This document shows, one piece after another, positions 53,905 through 63,365 of a stretch of 64,000 nt of DNA; the stretch's first letter is position 1, and every line of letters starts with the position of its first letter. A program made the position numbers and the translations under genes. The notes below the pieces were generated by a model. It searched no databases, was not told the origin of the DNA, and saw only the letters and a program-made list of their open reading frames with translations. The stretch is taken from assembly GCA_947467625.1 (NCBI GenBank), contig CANIJN010000001.1, positions 44,813 to 108,812 of the forward strand, written 5' to 3'. Source of the DNA: Opitutia bacterium. GTDB taxonomy: Bacteria; Verrucomicrobiota; Verrucomicrobiia; Opitutales; Opitutaceae.

Positions 53905-53944
53905 CCTCACTATCCCGGCACTCGGTCGTTCGAGTTCGGCTGAC

Positions 53945-54364
53945 TCAGCCCACGTAAAGTTCGTCCGCCTTGAAGAAGCGCAGGAGTTCGGCGTTCGCGT
54001 TGTCGACGCTGTCAGACGCATGCACGACGTTCGTCATCATATCGGTGCCGAAGTCGCCGCGGATCGTGCCTTTGGCGGCCTTGCGAGAATCGGTCGGTCC
54101 GAGCAGATCACGCACCCGTTGGACGACATTGTCGCCCTGCAGCGCCACCATAATAACAGGGCGGGACTTCATGAAGTTCTCGATCTCGGGGTAGAACGGT
54201 TTGTCGGCGACATGCGCGTAGTGCTGGCGGAGCACCGCGGCGGAAAGACGGGCCATTTTGCACCCGATGACGTCGAAGCCCGCGGACTCAAAGCGCGCGA
54301 GCACCGAGCCCACGAAACGCTTTTGCATGCAGTCAGGCTTAAAGATAACGAAGGTTTTCTCCAT
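53945..54364 (-). CDS. ndk: Nucleoside diphosphate kinase
   Basis: A 139-residue protein, standard length for bacterial Ndk. EKTFVIFKPDCMQKRFVG is the nucleotide-binding N-terminus with the conserved Lys, GPTDSRKAAKGTIRGDFG follows, and NVVHASDSVDNANAELLRFF contains the catalytic His115, which forms the phospho-enzyme. The enzyme transfers the gamma-phosphate between nucleotides. It stands alone between accessory genes, with its own terminator, and is divergent from the third TonB receptor gene. Confidence 0.96.
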   Translation of the reverse strand: MEKTFVIFKPDCMQKRFVGSVLARFESAGFDVIGCKMARLSAAVLRQHYAHVADKPFYPEIENFMKSRPVIMVALQGDNVVQRVRDLLGPTDSRKAAKGTIRGDFGTDMMTNVVHASDSVDNANAELLRFFKADELYVG

Positions 54365-54541
54365 AAGAACGGTCTAACGTAGGTCTCCGGCGGATTTTGA
54401 AAAGCCTAGAGTTTAAAGGCGTCACGGTTGCAAATTTCTGTGATCGCAAAACGCTCGTTCCGCCTGACCGCCCCCCGAGTCTCGAGGGTGTCTGCGGTTC
54501 GTGGTTCCTGACCCATTCCGCTGTTCACTCCCCTGCTCCCG

Positions 54542-57500
54542 ATGAAAACCTTCTGCCCGCCCTCGCTGCGGCTCTCGCGCCATGGTTCCATTGCCGCCGC
54601 CGTACTGGCCTTCGCCACGCCATTCGTCGCGGCTCAAACCGCCCCACCCACGAAAACCACCACGATCTCCGCCACCTCGGATAAATCCGAGGAGACCCTT
54701 GTCCTCTCCCCCTTCACCGTCATCGAGAACGACAAGGGCTATCAGGCCTTCAACACGCTGGCCGGCACGCGCATCAACTCGAAGCTCGAGGACCTCGGTG
54801 CCTCCATCACGGTCGTCACCAAGCAGCAGCTGGAAGACACCGCCGTTCTCGATATCAACGACCTCTTCCGCTACGAGGCCAGCACCGAGGGCACGGACGA
54901 TTTCACGCAGTTCACCCCCAACCGCACCGGTGGCGTCGGTGACAACATCCAGGGCGACCCTGCCCGCGCCAACCGCATCCGTGGCCTCGGCTCCGCCGGC
55001 ACGAGTGGCAGCGGCGTCAATAACGCGTGGGGGAATTTCTCCAGTAACAGCCGCATACCCTTCGATCTCTACAACGTCGGTGCCATCGAGATTTCCCGTG
55101 GGCCCAACTCCACGCTCTTCGGGCTCGGCTCGAGCGCCGGCACCGTGAATCTCGTCCCCGACGAAGCCAATACGGCCAAGCGCGCGGACAACGCGACGTT
55201 TCGCGCCGACAATTTTGGCGGTCACCGCTCCAGCCTCAGCCTCAACCGCCCGCTCATCTCCGGGAAACTTGCGATGAAGGTCGCCGCCGTTGGGGAGTCG
55301 AAGGGCTTTGTCCGCCAGCCCGCCTCCGAACGTATCCATCGCGAATACGTTTCACTCTTTGCCCGCCCTTTCAAAAACACGTCCATCCGCGCCTCGGCCG
55401 AGCGCTACAATAATTCCTACCGTCGGCCCAATGCCATCACGCCGCGCGACACCACCGACGAGTGGAAGGCGGGCGGCAGTCCCACGTGGGATCCGCTCAC
55501 GCAGATGGTCACGCTCGCCAACGGCACGAAATCCGGCCCGTTCAGCACCGCGCAGGATGCCCTCTTGCCCGCCGGCCTGCAGGGCGGTGGCAACATCAAC
55601 GGTGGACGCATCGCCATCATCGAAAATAGCCAGATCACGAGCTTTTCAGTCGGCCGAATCAGTAATCCCATTACAAGCGGAACCCCTTCGCCGCTGACCC
55701 AAAACAGCAACATCCGCTACCTCGAGACCGCCTCGTTCCTCATGCGTAACAAGGCCAATCTCTTCCCCCTCTTCTTCGAGCCCGCCATGTCCGACAAGTC
55801 CGTCTACGACTGGTCGAAGATCAATTTTGTCGCGGCGAATAACGGCCAAGATTACGCCAAGACCTTTATGGTGCAGGGCGAGCACATGATTCTGACTACG
55901 CCCACGCACACCCTCGCCGCCCGGGCAGGCTGGTTTCGTCAGGAATTCCGACGCGAAGCCGCCAACTTCATCGACAACACCGACTCCATCCTCTACGTCG
56001 ACGTCAACGAGAAGCTCCTCGACGGCACGCCCAACCCGAATTTCAAGCGCCCCTATTTCCAAGCCCTCGGCGCGATTGCCACCGACGGCTACGAAATCTC
56101 CGACACTCAGACCGCCGACCTCGCCTACCAATTCACGCCCACAAAGCTCCCGCGCTGGCTCGCGTGGATCGGCCAGCAGCGCCTCGCTGCCCACGCCGAG
56201 GTGCGCCGCGGCGATGGCGTCACCTACCGTGCTTCCCAACTGATCGCCGACGACCACGCGTGGACCAATCCCGCCAACCGCGTGAGCACGGGCGCGATCA
56301 TCCAGCGTTTCTACGTCGGCGACGCCCAAGGCCAGAATATCGACACCGCGCCCTCCCCTCTCGAAAATATCAGCGGGAGCTACCCCTTGCGCTGGTTCAA
56401 CAACCGCACCGGCCAATGGGTCAACGAGCCCACCGTCGTCGACAACCTCGGCCTGATCGGTACGAACCGCAGCCGCGACGAAATCCGCACCCTCAACGCC
56501 ACCGCGCAGAGTTACTTTTTTGATAACCATCTCGTGACCACCTTGGGCTGGCGCCTCGACCGCCGCCGCGAACGCACCTCGTTATCCAACGTGATCGATC
56601 CCGCGACCGGACTCGTCTCCTACGAACCCCTCAAGACGTGGAATCGCTGGAGCGATGATCAGGGCGACGTCGTGCGCGCCTCGCAGCGCGGCGGGACGAA
56701 GACGTTGGGCGCCGTCATGAAGCCACTCACGTGGTTGAATCTTCACTACAACCAATCCGACAGTTTCTTCCCTCAGGTCGTCCGCCAGCAACTCGACCTC
56801 AAGAGCAACATCCCCAATTCCCGCGGCGAAGGCAGAGACTACGGGTTCAGTTTCTCCGCCCTGCAGGGCAAACTGAACGTGAAGATCAACCGCTACCAAG
56901 TGACCGAGTATGATTCGCGCGGCAGCGAAGTCGGCACCATCGGCAACCGCACCTTCCGCCTCGAAGGCCGGCAGGAAGGCAATGGCGTGCGCGACGCCAA
57001 CAGTCTCTATCCGTTCGCATTCTCGGTCGTCACCGCCCGCCTCACCGCGCAGGGAGTCACCACTCCCACTCAGGCGCAACTCCGCCCGGCCATCGCGAAA
57101 TTCATGGGCCAGACCGAAGAATGGCTGAATACCTTCCTCGATTCCGGTTTCACCCAACCGCAGACCGTCGGCACAACCGACGTCACCTCCAAGGGCATCG
57201 AACTCGAAGCCACTTATAACCCCACGCGCAACTGGCGGATCAAGTTCACCGGGGCACAGGGCGTCGCGTACGACGCCGCGATTTCCCCCGAAGTCTTCAA
57301 CTACTGGCAGTCGCGCCTGCCGACCTGGACCACCGTGCGTGGCGACTCCGTCCCCGGCAATGGCGACGGCAAAGGCGCGCTCTGGTGGACCGCCGTCCCC
57401 GTCGGCGGCGGCAACACCGCGGAAGCTCAATACAACAGCGCCCTCATTTCACCGTACTCCGTGGGCGTCGCGAATGTCGGCAAGCCGCGCACGCAGGTCC

Positions 57501-57895
57501 GCGAGTATCGCTGGAATGCCCTCACGAATTACCAATTCCCCTCCGGTCGGCTCAAAGGCTTCAGCGTCGGTGGTGCCGTCCGCTGGGTGGACCGCGGTTC
57601 CATCGGCTTTCTCGGGTCCGCGCCCGAGACGAGTGGTCCCTTCACCGGTGCTATCCTCAACCTCGACAAAAATAAACCCGTCTGGGACCCCGCGCGGTTT
57701 TATTGCGACCTTTCCGCCGGCTATCGTTTTAAAATATACGGCGATCGCATCCGCGCCCGCGTGCAACTCAACCTCAAAGACGCCTTTGAAAAAGGCCGCC
57801 TCCAGCCGGTCGCGATCAATCCCGACGGCACCTATTTCGCTTACCGCATCATCGACCCTCGCCGTGTCACGCTGAGCACGAGTTTCGATTTGTGA
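54542..57895 (+). CDS. Large TonB-dependent receptor (Opitutaceae type)
   Basis: A protein of 1117 residues with a signal peptide (HGSIAAAVLAFATPFVAAQT). The plug begins LVLSPFTVIENDKGYQAF and TLAGTRINSKLEDLGASITV, and includes VGAIEISRGPNSTLFGLGSS. A very long barrel follows and ends ...RVTLSTSFDL, with Leu in the last position rather than Phe. It belongs to the same family as the receptor at 1611. It lies beside, and convergent with, the sulfatase/polysaccharide-lyase group, so import of oligosaccharides from that glycan is likely but inferred. No SusD-like partner is present, as usual in Verrucomicrobiota. Confidence 0.93.
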   Translation: MKTFCPPSLRLSRHGSIAAAVLAFATPFVAAQTAPPTKTTTISATSDKSEETLVLSPFTVIENDKGYQAFNTLAGTRINSKLEDLGASITVVTKQQLEDTAVLDINDLFRYEASTEGTDDFTQFTPNRTGGVGDNIQGDPARANRIRGLGSAGTSGSGVNNAWGNFSSNSRIPFDLYNVGAIEISRGPNSTLFGLGSSAGTVNLVPDEANTAKRADNATFRADNFGGHRSSLSLNRPLISGKLAMKVAAVGESKGFVRQPASERIHREYVSLFARPFKNTSIRASAERYNNSYRRPNAITPRDTTDEWKAGGSPTWDPLTQMVTLANGTKSGPFSTAQDALLPAGLQGGGNINGGRIAIIENSQITSFSVGRISNPITSGTPSPLTQNSNIRYLETASFLMRNKANLFPLFFEPAMSDKSVYDWSKINFVAANNGQDYAKTFMVQGEHMILTTPTHTLAARAGWFRQEFRREAANFIDNTDSILYVDVNEKLLDGTPNPNFKRPYFQALGAIATDGYEISDTQTADLAYQFTPTKLPRWLAWIGQQRLAAHAEVRRGDGVTYRASQLIADDHAWTNPANRVSTGAIIQRFYVGDAQGQNIDTAPSPLENISGSYPLRWFNNRTGQWVNEPTVVDNLGLIGTNRSRDEIRTLNATAQSYFFDNHLVTTLGWRLDRRRERTSLSNVIDPATGLVSYEPLKTWNRWSDDQGDVVRASQRGGTKTLGAVMKPLTWLNLHYNQSDSFFPQVVRQQLDLKSNIPNSRGEGRDYGFSFSALQGKLNVKINRYQVTEYDSRGSEVGTIGNRTFRLEGRQEGNGVRDANSLYPFAFSVVTARLTAQGVTTPTQAQLRPAIAKFMGQTEEWLNTFLDSGFTQPQTVGTTDVTSKGIELEATYNPTRNWRIKFTGAQGVAYDAAISPEVFNYWQSRLPTWTTVRGDSVPGNGDGKGALWWTAVPVGGGNTAEAQYNSALISPYSVGVANVGKPRTQVREYRWNALTNYQFPSGRLKGFSVGGAVRWVDRGSIGFLGSAPETSGPFTGAILNLDKNKPVWDPARFYCDLSAGYRFKIYGDRIRARVQLNLKDAFEKGRLQPVAINPDGTYFAYRIIDPRRVTLSTSFDL

Positions 57896-57941
57896 CGGAG
57901 CGTCGGTTTCCCAACCGCAGTGCTTCCTCGCGATTAAGATT

Positions 57942-57977
57942 CTCCCGCTCGACCGCTTTCAGCGAACGGGAGTTTTT
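57942..57977 (+). terminator. Terminator after the large receptor gene
   Basis: CTCCCG at 57942-57947 pairs with CGGGAG at 57967-57972 (6 bp, with further pairing TCG/CGA inside), followed by five T. It lies 46 bases after the receptor stop. Confidence 0.75.
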
Positions 57978-58053
57978 ATTTCCAGTGGGTCCAATACCCC
58001 GAAGCTCGCTCCCACGCTCACGCTCATAGTTGCCGCGAATGCCCCGGTGATCC

Positions 58054-59871
58054 TCACTCCGATTTCTTGACCAAATGCTCAGCGGCGCGCGCCGTATAGT
58101 TTTCGCCACCACTGGCGGCCGTCGAGGAAGCCAAGAGGGCCAGCACCGCGCCGATGGCCTTCGGAGCCGGGCGCGGGATACGCGCGACGACGTTCACTGC
58201 AAACAGGCGGCCCTCGCTTTTCGTGGCGTCCTTCAGCACCGCTTCAACGACCGACCATGCGGCCGCGTTATCGCCGCGACGAAGGACGACCTCGGCCGCC
58301 GCTAAGCGCACCACGGGCTCCGCGTCGGCGAACAGCGCGGTCACATCCGGAGGTGTGGTGGCACGCAGCGCCGCCACCGCTGCCCAATAGCGGATGACGG
58401 GCTCCGGCGAACGCAGCGCCGCGATCAGCGCGGCAGCGTCTGGCTGGGCTGGCAATTGCAGGGCATCAATCTGCTCCAAGATTCGCGCGAGGGGATAACG
58501 TTTTTCGTCTGCCGCGACGACGGACGGCGAGTCTTGGCCTGACCATGCGACCAGCAGCGGTTCCGGCATGAAGCCGGTGTCGCGCACCGCCAGTTGGTGT
58601 GCGCGCAACGCGGCGCGGAGGCGGATGAGTTGTGGGCGCGCCGTAGGGTCGGCCGCGAGATTACGGACGTTGTCAGGATCAGCCACGCAATCGAAGAGCT
58701 CTTCGGTCGGCTTGTTTTCAAAAAAGGCGCGCTGCGCGGCGTTGAGCTTTCCCGCCGCAAAGAGGTCCGCCCACTCCTTCATCGACGGCTGCCGCCACAG
58801 ATACTCGAGGTGTTGGCCCCAGGGCTGACTGGGGTAGTAGTTGCGGATGTAACGGAAACGCCCGTCGGTGACCGCCCGGGCCATGTCGTAGCGCTCGTCC
58901 ATGCGATCGCGGAAGCTGAACGTAAACTCGGGGCCAGCCTTTCGCGCCGGTCCGGCGATCGCGCGGCCCTGAAATTGCGCGGGGAGCGGGAGGCCGGCGA
59001 GGCTCAGCACGGTCGGTGCAAGGTCGATAAAATTCACCAATTCACTCAGGCGGGAATTCGGTGCCGCGGGTGCGAGGTGCTGAAATTTTTTCGGGAAATG
59101 GGCCACGAGTGGCGGGTGCGTGCCGTTCTCATAGAGGAAACGCTTGCTGCGCGAGACCGCCCCACCGTGATCGCCGTAATAAAAAATAATCGTGTCTTCC
59201 GCCAAACCATCGGCCGCGAGCTCTGCGAGGATTTTCCCGAGCGCGGCATCGGCGCGGGAGACGTTGTCGAAATAGTGCGCGATGTCAGCGCGAACCGTCG
59301 GGGTTTCGGGCAAATAGGCAGGCACGCGGACCTTCGCCGGATCGGTCACCTGCGCCGACTGCTTGTGCAGACTACTTTCATGGGATTGCTCAAAATTGAA
59401 AATGGCGAAGAACGGCTGCCCCGCCGCGCGGTGACGCCAATGCGCCGTTTTATTGTTCTCATTCCACGCGGCATCCCACGACGACGACGTGTTGTAATCG
59501 GTCTTGGCATTGTTCGTGGTGAAGTAGCCCGCCGCGCGGAGGTACTCGGGGAAAAATTTCACGCCCGCGGGCAGCGGCTGTTTGCTGCGCATGTGCTGCG
59601 TACCCATGCTGCTGGCGTAACGTCCCGTGATGATGCTGGAGCGCGTTGGCGCGCAGACCGCGGACGTCGAGTAACACCGCTCGAACAGAATTCCGCTCTT
59701 CGCCAGTCCGTCGATATGGGGCGTTCTGGCGAGTGGGTCGCCATACGCACCGACGGTGGTCGCGACGTTGTCCTCGGTGACGAGCCAGAGGATGTTGGGC
59801 CGGTCGGCGGCGGAGATCGCCGGCGCTGCGTAGGCCAGAGCGAGTAGCGCGAAACAGAGGAGGGATTTCAT
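58054..59871 (-). CDS. Exported sulfatase with HEAT-like C-terminal extension
   Basis: A 605-residue protein from ATG 59871 with signal peptide MKSLLCFALLALAYAAPAIS. RPNILWLVTEDN shows a variant metal motif (Glu-Asp-Asn in place of Asp-Asp), and CAPTR at residues 73-77 is the formylglycine site. FYYGDHGG and a remnant DHGxA-type site follow. This resembles heparan N-sulfatase-like (SGSH) members. The final ~130 residues (ALRSPEPVIRYWAAVAALRA, DAEPVVRLAAAEVVLRRG) look like HEAT repeats, an addition often found in planctomycete and verrucomicrobial sulfatases. It is the last gene of the group. Confidence 0.9.
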   Translation of the reverse strand: MKSLLCFALLALAYAAPAISAADRPNILWLVTEDNVATTVGAYGDPLARTPHIDGLAKSGILFERCYSTSAVCAPTRSSIITGRYASSMGTQHMRSKQPLPAGVKFFPEYLRAAGYFTTNNAKTDYNTSSSWDAAWNENNKTAHWRHRAAGQPFFAIFNFEQSHESSLHKQSAQVTDPAKVRVPAYLPETPTVRADIAHYFDNVSRADAALGKILAELAADGLAEDTIIFYYGDHGGAVSRSKRFLYENGTHPPLVAHFPKKFQHLAPAAPNSRLSELVNFIDLAPTVLSLAGLPLPAQFQGRAIAGPARKAGPEFTFSFRDRMDERYDMARAVTDGRFRYIRNYYPSQPWGQHLEYLWRQPSMKEWADLFAAGKLNAAQRAFFENKPTEELFDCVADPDNVRNLAADPTARPQLIRLRAALRAHQLAVRDTGFMPEPLLVAWSGQDSPSVVAADEKRYPLARILEQIDALQLPAQPDAAALIAALRSPEPVIRYWAAVAALRATTPPDVTALFADAEPVVRLAAAEVVLRRGDNAAAWSVVEAVLKDATKSEGRLFAVNVVARIPRPAPKAIGAVLALLASSTAASGGENYTARAAEHLVKKSE

Positions 59872-59885
59872 GACAGGACGTTGAT

Positions 59886-61640
59886 TTAATTTCCGGAGGC
59901 GGCGCCGGCTTTTTTCTTCGAGTTCTTGGCTTTGTTCGTGGCGTTGGCCGAATTGGCTGGCCACGGAACGACATAGGCGCGCTGGGCCCACGCGTCATAA
60001 CTGGCAGCCATGGTCTTGACGCGGGCCGGCTCTTTCGCCGCAAGATCGCGTTGCTCGGCCCGATCGGCGGAAATGTCGTAGAGCTCCCAACCACCAGGGA
60101 ACTTCGACACCAGCTTCCATTGGCCATCACGGACCGCGCGGTTGCCTTCGTGCTCCCAAAAAATCGGCTGAGGACGCTTGAGGGATTTGCCTTCGAGCGC
60201 GGGACGCAGACTCACCCCTTCCATCGGGGTGATCGCTTCGCCATTGAATCTTGCCGGATACTTCGCGCCCGCGAGATCGACGCACGTCGCCATCAAATCG
60301 ATCAGGTGACCGGGCTGCGCATCGATCTTTCCACGACGCGCCGCGGGAATACCAGCGGGCCAGTGCACGATGAGCGGAGTCGCGATGCCCCCTTCGTGGA
60401 CCCAGTGCTTGTATTCGCGGAAAGGGGTGTTGCTGACGTTGGCCCAATCGCCGCCGTAGGCCATATACGTGTCGGCGGGGCCCGGCAGTACGCCGTAACC
60501 GCCCCGCACCGGGTAGCCGTCGCGGGTCTGGTTGGGACGACTGCTCAATTGCTGTGCATCCTTCGCCATCGGCGGCAGTGACGGGGCCGGGGCGCGAGGT
60601 GTAAACTCACCGATCCGGCCGTTGGTCTCCGCGTTGCCGCCGTTGTCTTGGAGGTAGCAAATCACCGTGTTTTCAAACTGCCCGGTCGCCTTCAGCTCGG
60701 CGACGATGCGACCGATACCTTCGTCCATTACGGTGAGCATCGCGGCGTAAACTTCCATGCAACGGATTTCGAATTCTTTGTTCTTCACCTTGTCCCACTC
60801 GCCAACCTGTGGGGCGAGTCCCCACGCCGCGTCCGCCACCCCGAGTTGCTTTTGTTTTTCCCAGCGCGCCGCGCGCACCGGGGTGTAGCCGCCATCGTAG
60901 CGGCCCTTGTATTTCGCGATGTCCCGCTCGCGCGCGTGCATCGGCCAGTGCGCAGCGGTGTAGGGCACGTAGAGCAAAAACGGTTTTCCAGCCTGATCAC
61001 GTTTGTGTTCGCGAATAAACTTCGCGGCGTGATCGCTCAGTGCGTCGGTGTAGTAATAATCCTCCGACGGGCGGTATTCAGTATCGTTGGCCGCGGTGAT
61101 GAGCGTGTTGTCGCGCACGAGCGAACTCGGGTCCCAGAAACTCCCAGCTCCGTGAATCGTCCCATAGAAGCGATCGAAGCCACGCTGCAAGGGCCAGTTC
61201 TTCTGGTTCGCGAGCGCGGCTGCGGTGTCACCCGGGGTGACGTGCCATTTGCCGGCGGCATACGTGCGATAGCCGGCGGGCTTGAGGGCCTCGGCGAGGG
61301 TGACGCTGCGGCGGTTAAGATCGCCGCGATAGCCCTCGGTTCCGTAGTCGCCCATCATGTGGCCGATGCCGGCTTGGTGCGGGTACAGCCCGGTAAGCAA
61401 CGCAGCGCGCGTCGGACAACAGCGCGCGGTGTTATAGAACTGAGTGAAGCGCACCCCACCCGCGGCGAGCGCATCGAGGTTCGGCGTAGCGATCTCGCCA
61501 CCGTAGCAGCCGATGTCGGAGTAGCCGACATCGTCGGCCATAATAATGATCACATTGGGCTGGCTAGCCGCCCGTGCGAGGCCGAGGAACAGAACCAACG
61601 CGACGAGCGCAGTGGTGAATATCTTTTGCCGGAGGTGCAT
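59886..61640 (-). CDS. Exported arylsulfatase (choline-sulfatase/arylsulfatase A-like)
   Basis: A 584-residue protein from ATG 61640; MHLRQKIFTTALVALVLFLG is the signal peptide. PNVIIIMADDVGYSDIGCYG is the metal-binding motif and CCPTR at residues 74-78 the C-x-P-x-R site (Cys74 modified). GKWHVTPG and LQDNGGNAE supply further ligands. The tail is Lys-rich (ATNKAKNSKKKAG). Its length and the large insert (about residues 330-450) match the arylsulfatase group that acts on sulfated sugars. It starts 93 bases after the 61733 gene and ends 14 bases before the next. Confidence 0.92.
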   Translation of the reverse strand: MHLRQKIFTTALVALVLFLGLARAASQPNVIIIMADDVGYSDIGCYGGEIATPNLDALAAGGVRFTQFYNTARCCPTRAALLTGLYPHQAGIGHMMGDYGTEGYRGDLNRRSVTLAEALKPAGYRTYAAGKWHVTPGDTAAALANQKNWPLQRGFDRFYGTIHGAGSFWDPSSLVRDNTLITAANDTEYRPSEDYYYTDALSDHAAKFIREHKRDQAGKPFLLYVPYTAAHWPMHARERDIAKYKGRYDGGYTPVRAARWEKQKQLGVADAAWGLAPQVGEWDKVKNKEFEIRCMEVYAAMLTVMDEGIGRIVAELKATGQFENTVICYLQDNGGNAETNGRIGEFTPRAPAPSLPPMAKDAQQLSSRPNQTRDGYPVRGGYGVLPGPADTYMAYGGDWANVSNTPFREYKHWVHEGGIATPLIVHWPAGIPAARRGKIDAQPGHLIDLMATCVDLAGAKYPARFNGEAITPMEGVSLRPALEGKSLKRPQPIFWEHEGNRAVRDGQWKLVSKFPGGWELYDISADRAEQRDLAAKEPARVKTMAASYDAWAQRAYVVPWPANSANATNKAKNSKKKAGAASGN

Positions 61641-61732
61641 AGGAGTAATGGTCGAGGGGAAACACAGCAGGTGGGCGCATGGGCCCACCTGCTGGAAACG
61701 TCTTGTGGCGTCGCGCGGAGCAACGCGAGCAC

Positions 61733-63292
61733 TCAAAGCTTGGCGGCGACACCCGGTTTCGCGCCCTGCCAACCCTGGCGCCATTGGACGAGGAGCTTAT
61801 CGACCAGTTCGTTATTACCCGGCATCTTCGCGATGTTGGTGTTTTCCTGCGGGTCAAGCGTGTGGTCGTAGAGCTCAATCGCATCGATCTTCGCATGATC
61901 GTCGCGGGCCACCCACACCACGAAGCGGTAACGCTCCGTGCGCATGGCATAACCCATCAATTGCCCGATTCCGGACTTGCCGGCGCTGCGTGGATACTGG
62001 CTGAAGGCAGCGGATTTCCACGGACGATTCGGATCGTCGAGCACAGGGCGGAAGCTCACGCCTTCGAGGTGCTTCGGCAGCGACAGACCGGCGAGGTCAG
62101 CGAGGGTCGGATAGATATCCACGAACTCGACAAGGGAGTTCGTCTTCACCCCGGCGTTCTTCATGCCGGGGACAGAGAGGAGCAGCGCGGTATGGGTATC
62201 GTTTTCGGTGTTACTGTGTTTGCACCACGCGTCGTGCTCGCCGAGTTTCCAGCCATGGTCGCCCCAGAGGATGACGATGGTGTTCTTCCGCAGATCGAGG
62301 CGGTCGAGTTCCGCGAGGACCTTACCGACCTGGGCGTCCATGTAACTGATCGCGGCGTAGTAGCCGTGCTTGAGCTGGCGGGCGAGGTCGTCAGGCACGT
62401 GGCCTTCGGGGATGCCGTGATAGTTGCGGAGTTCGCCACCGGGAAGAATGGCGTACTCGGGGGCGTCCTTCGGGCGGAAGGAGTTCGTGGCGAGTTGGAT
62501 TTTGGCGGGGTCGTAGAGATCCCAGTATTTCTTGGGCGCGATGAAGGGCAGGTGCGGCTTGATGAAACCGACAGCGAGGAAAAACGGCTCTTTTTTCTGG
62601 CTGATGTCCCGGAGCGTGGAGACGGCGAGTTCCGCGACCTTGCCATCCTGAAACGTGTTATCCGGCACCTCGGCGCCCTCGAAGGCGGGGCCGCGGATAT
62701 TTTTCGCAGCCGGCATGGAATCGGGCACGGTGACTCCCGCAGCCTTGGCGGTTTTCGCCCCCTTGCCCTTCCCTTTGCCCTTGGTGGCGGCAGCGTTGTC
62801 CCCGTCGGGATCGACGCCGTAGCGCCGCTCGTTGAGTGTGACGTTTTCCGGCAATGCGTAGGTGTCAGCCTTCGGCGTGCCCCAGGGCACCGACCAGGAC
62901 TGCGGGTCGTCGAGGCTGCCATGATAAATTTTGCCCATGCCCTGGACGAAGTAGCCGTTGTTTTTAAAATGCTGGGGAAGCGTCACGACGTTGGGCAGCG
63001 CGTCGCGGAAGTGAGTGACGAGATCCCAGACCTTGGTGGTATCGGGGCGAGTGCCGGTGAGCAGACTAGAGCGCGTGGGCGAGCAGACGGCCTGCTGGCA
63101 ATACGCGCGGTTGAAGGTGATGCCCTCTTTCGCGATGCGGTCGAGGTTCGGGCTCTTCACGTAGTCCGCACCATAAGCACCGAACTCGGGGCGCAGGTCG
63201 TCAACGGCGATGAAGAGGATATTGGGCCGATCAGCGGCGTGGGTGAGACTGACGAGCAGCCAACCGAGGAGCGAAGCGAGGCGGAGTTTCAT
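61733..63292 (-). CDS. Exported iduronate-2-sulfatase-like sulfatase
   Basis: A 519-residue protein from ATG 63292 with a signal peptide (MKLRLASLLGWLLVSLTHAA). RPNILFIAVDDLRPEFGAYG (Asp31-Asp32) and CSPTRSSLLTGTRPDTT (C70-x-P-x-R) are the iduronate-2-sulfatase signatures; GMGKIYHGSLDDPQSWS and LWGDHGWKLGEHDAW carry later metal and substrate residues. A Lys/Gly-rich loop (TKGKGKGKGAKTAKAAG) interrupts the middle. IDS-type enzymes remove 2-O-sulfate from uronates in dermatan or heparan sulfate, and many bacterial members act on other sulfated uronate glycans. It is 73 bases downstream of the lyase gene. Confidence 0.92.
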   Translation of the reverse strand: MKLRLASLLGWLLVSLTHAADRPNILFIAVDDLRPEFGAYGADYVKSPNLDRIAKEGITFNRAYCQQAVCSPTRSSLLTGTRPDTTKVWDLVTHFRDALPNVVTLPQHFKNNGYFVQGMGKIYHGSLDDPQSWSVPWGTPKADTYALPENVTLNERRYGVDPDGDNAAATKGKGKGKGAKTAKAAGVTVPDSMPAAKNIRGPAFEGAEVPDNTFQDGKVAELAVSTLRDISQKKEPFFLAVGFIKPHLPFIAPKKYWDLYDPAKIQLATNSFRPKDAPEYAILPGGELRNYHGIPEGHVPDDLARQLKHGYYAAISYMDAQVGKVLAELDRLDLRKNTIVILWGDHGWKLGEHDAWCKHSNTENDTHTALLLSVPGMKNAGVKTNSLVEFVDIYPTLADLAGLSLPKHLEGVSFRPVLDDPNRPWKSAAFSQYPRSAGKSGIGQLMGYAMRTERYRFVVWVARDDHAKIDAIELYDHTLDPQENTNIAKMPGNNELVDKLLVQWRQGWQGAKPGVAAKL

Positions 63293-63365
63293 GGTTAAAA
63301 ATATCGGGCGGAGAAAAGGGACTGAGTGAAGGACGGAGATGTTTTTTCGGGCCGGATCGCGCCGG

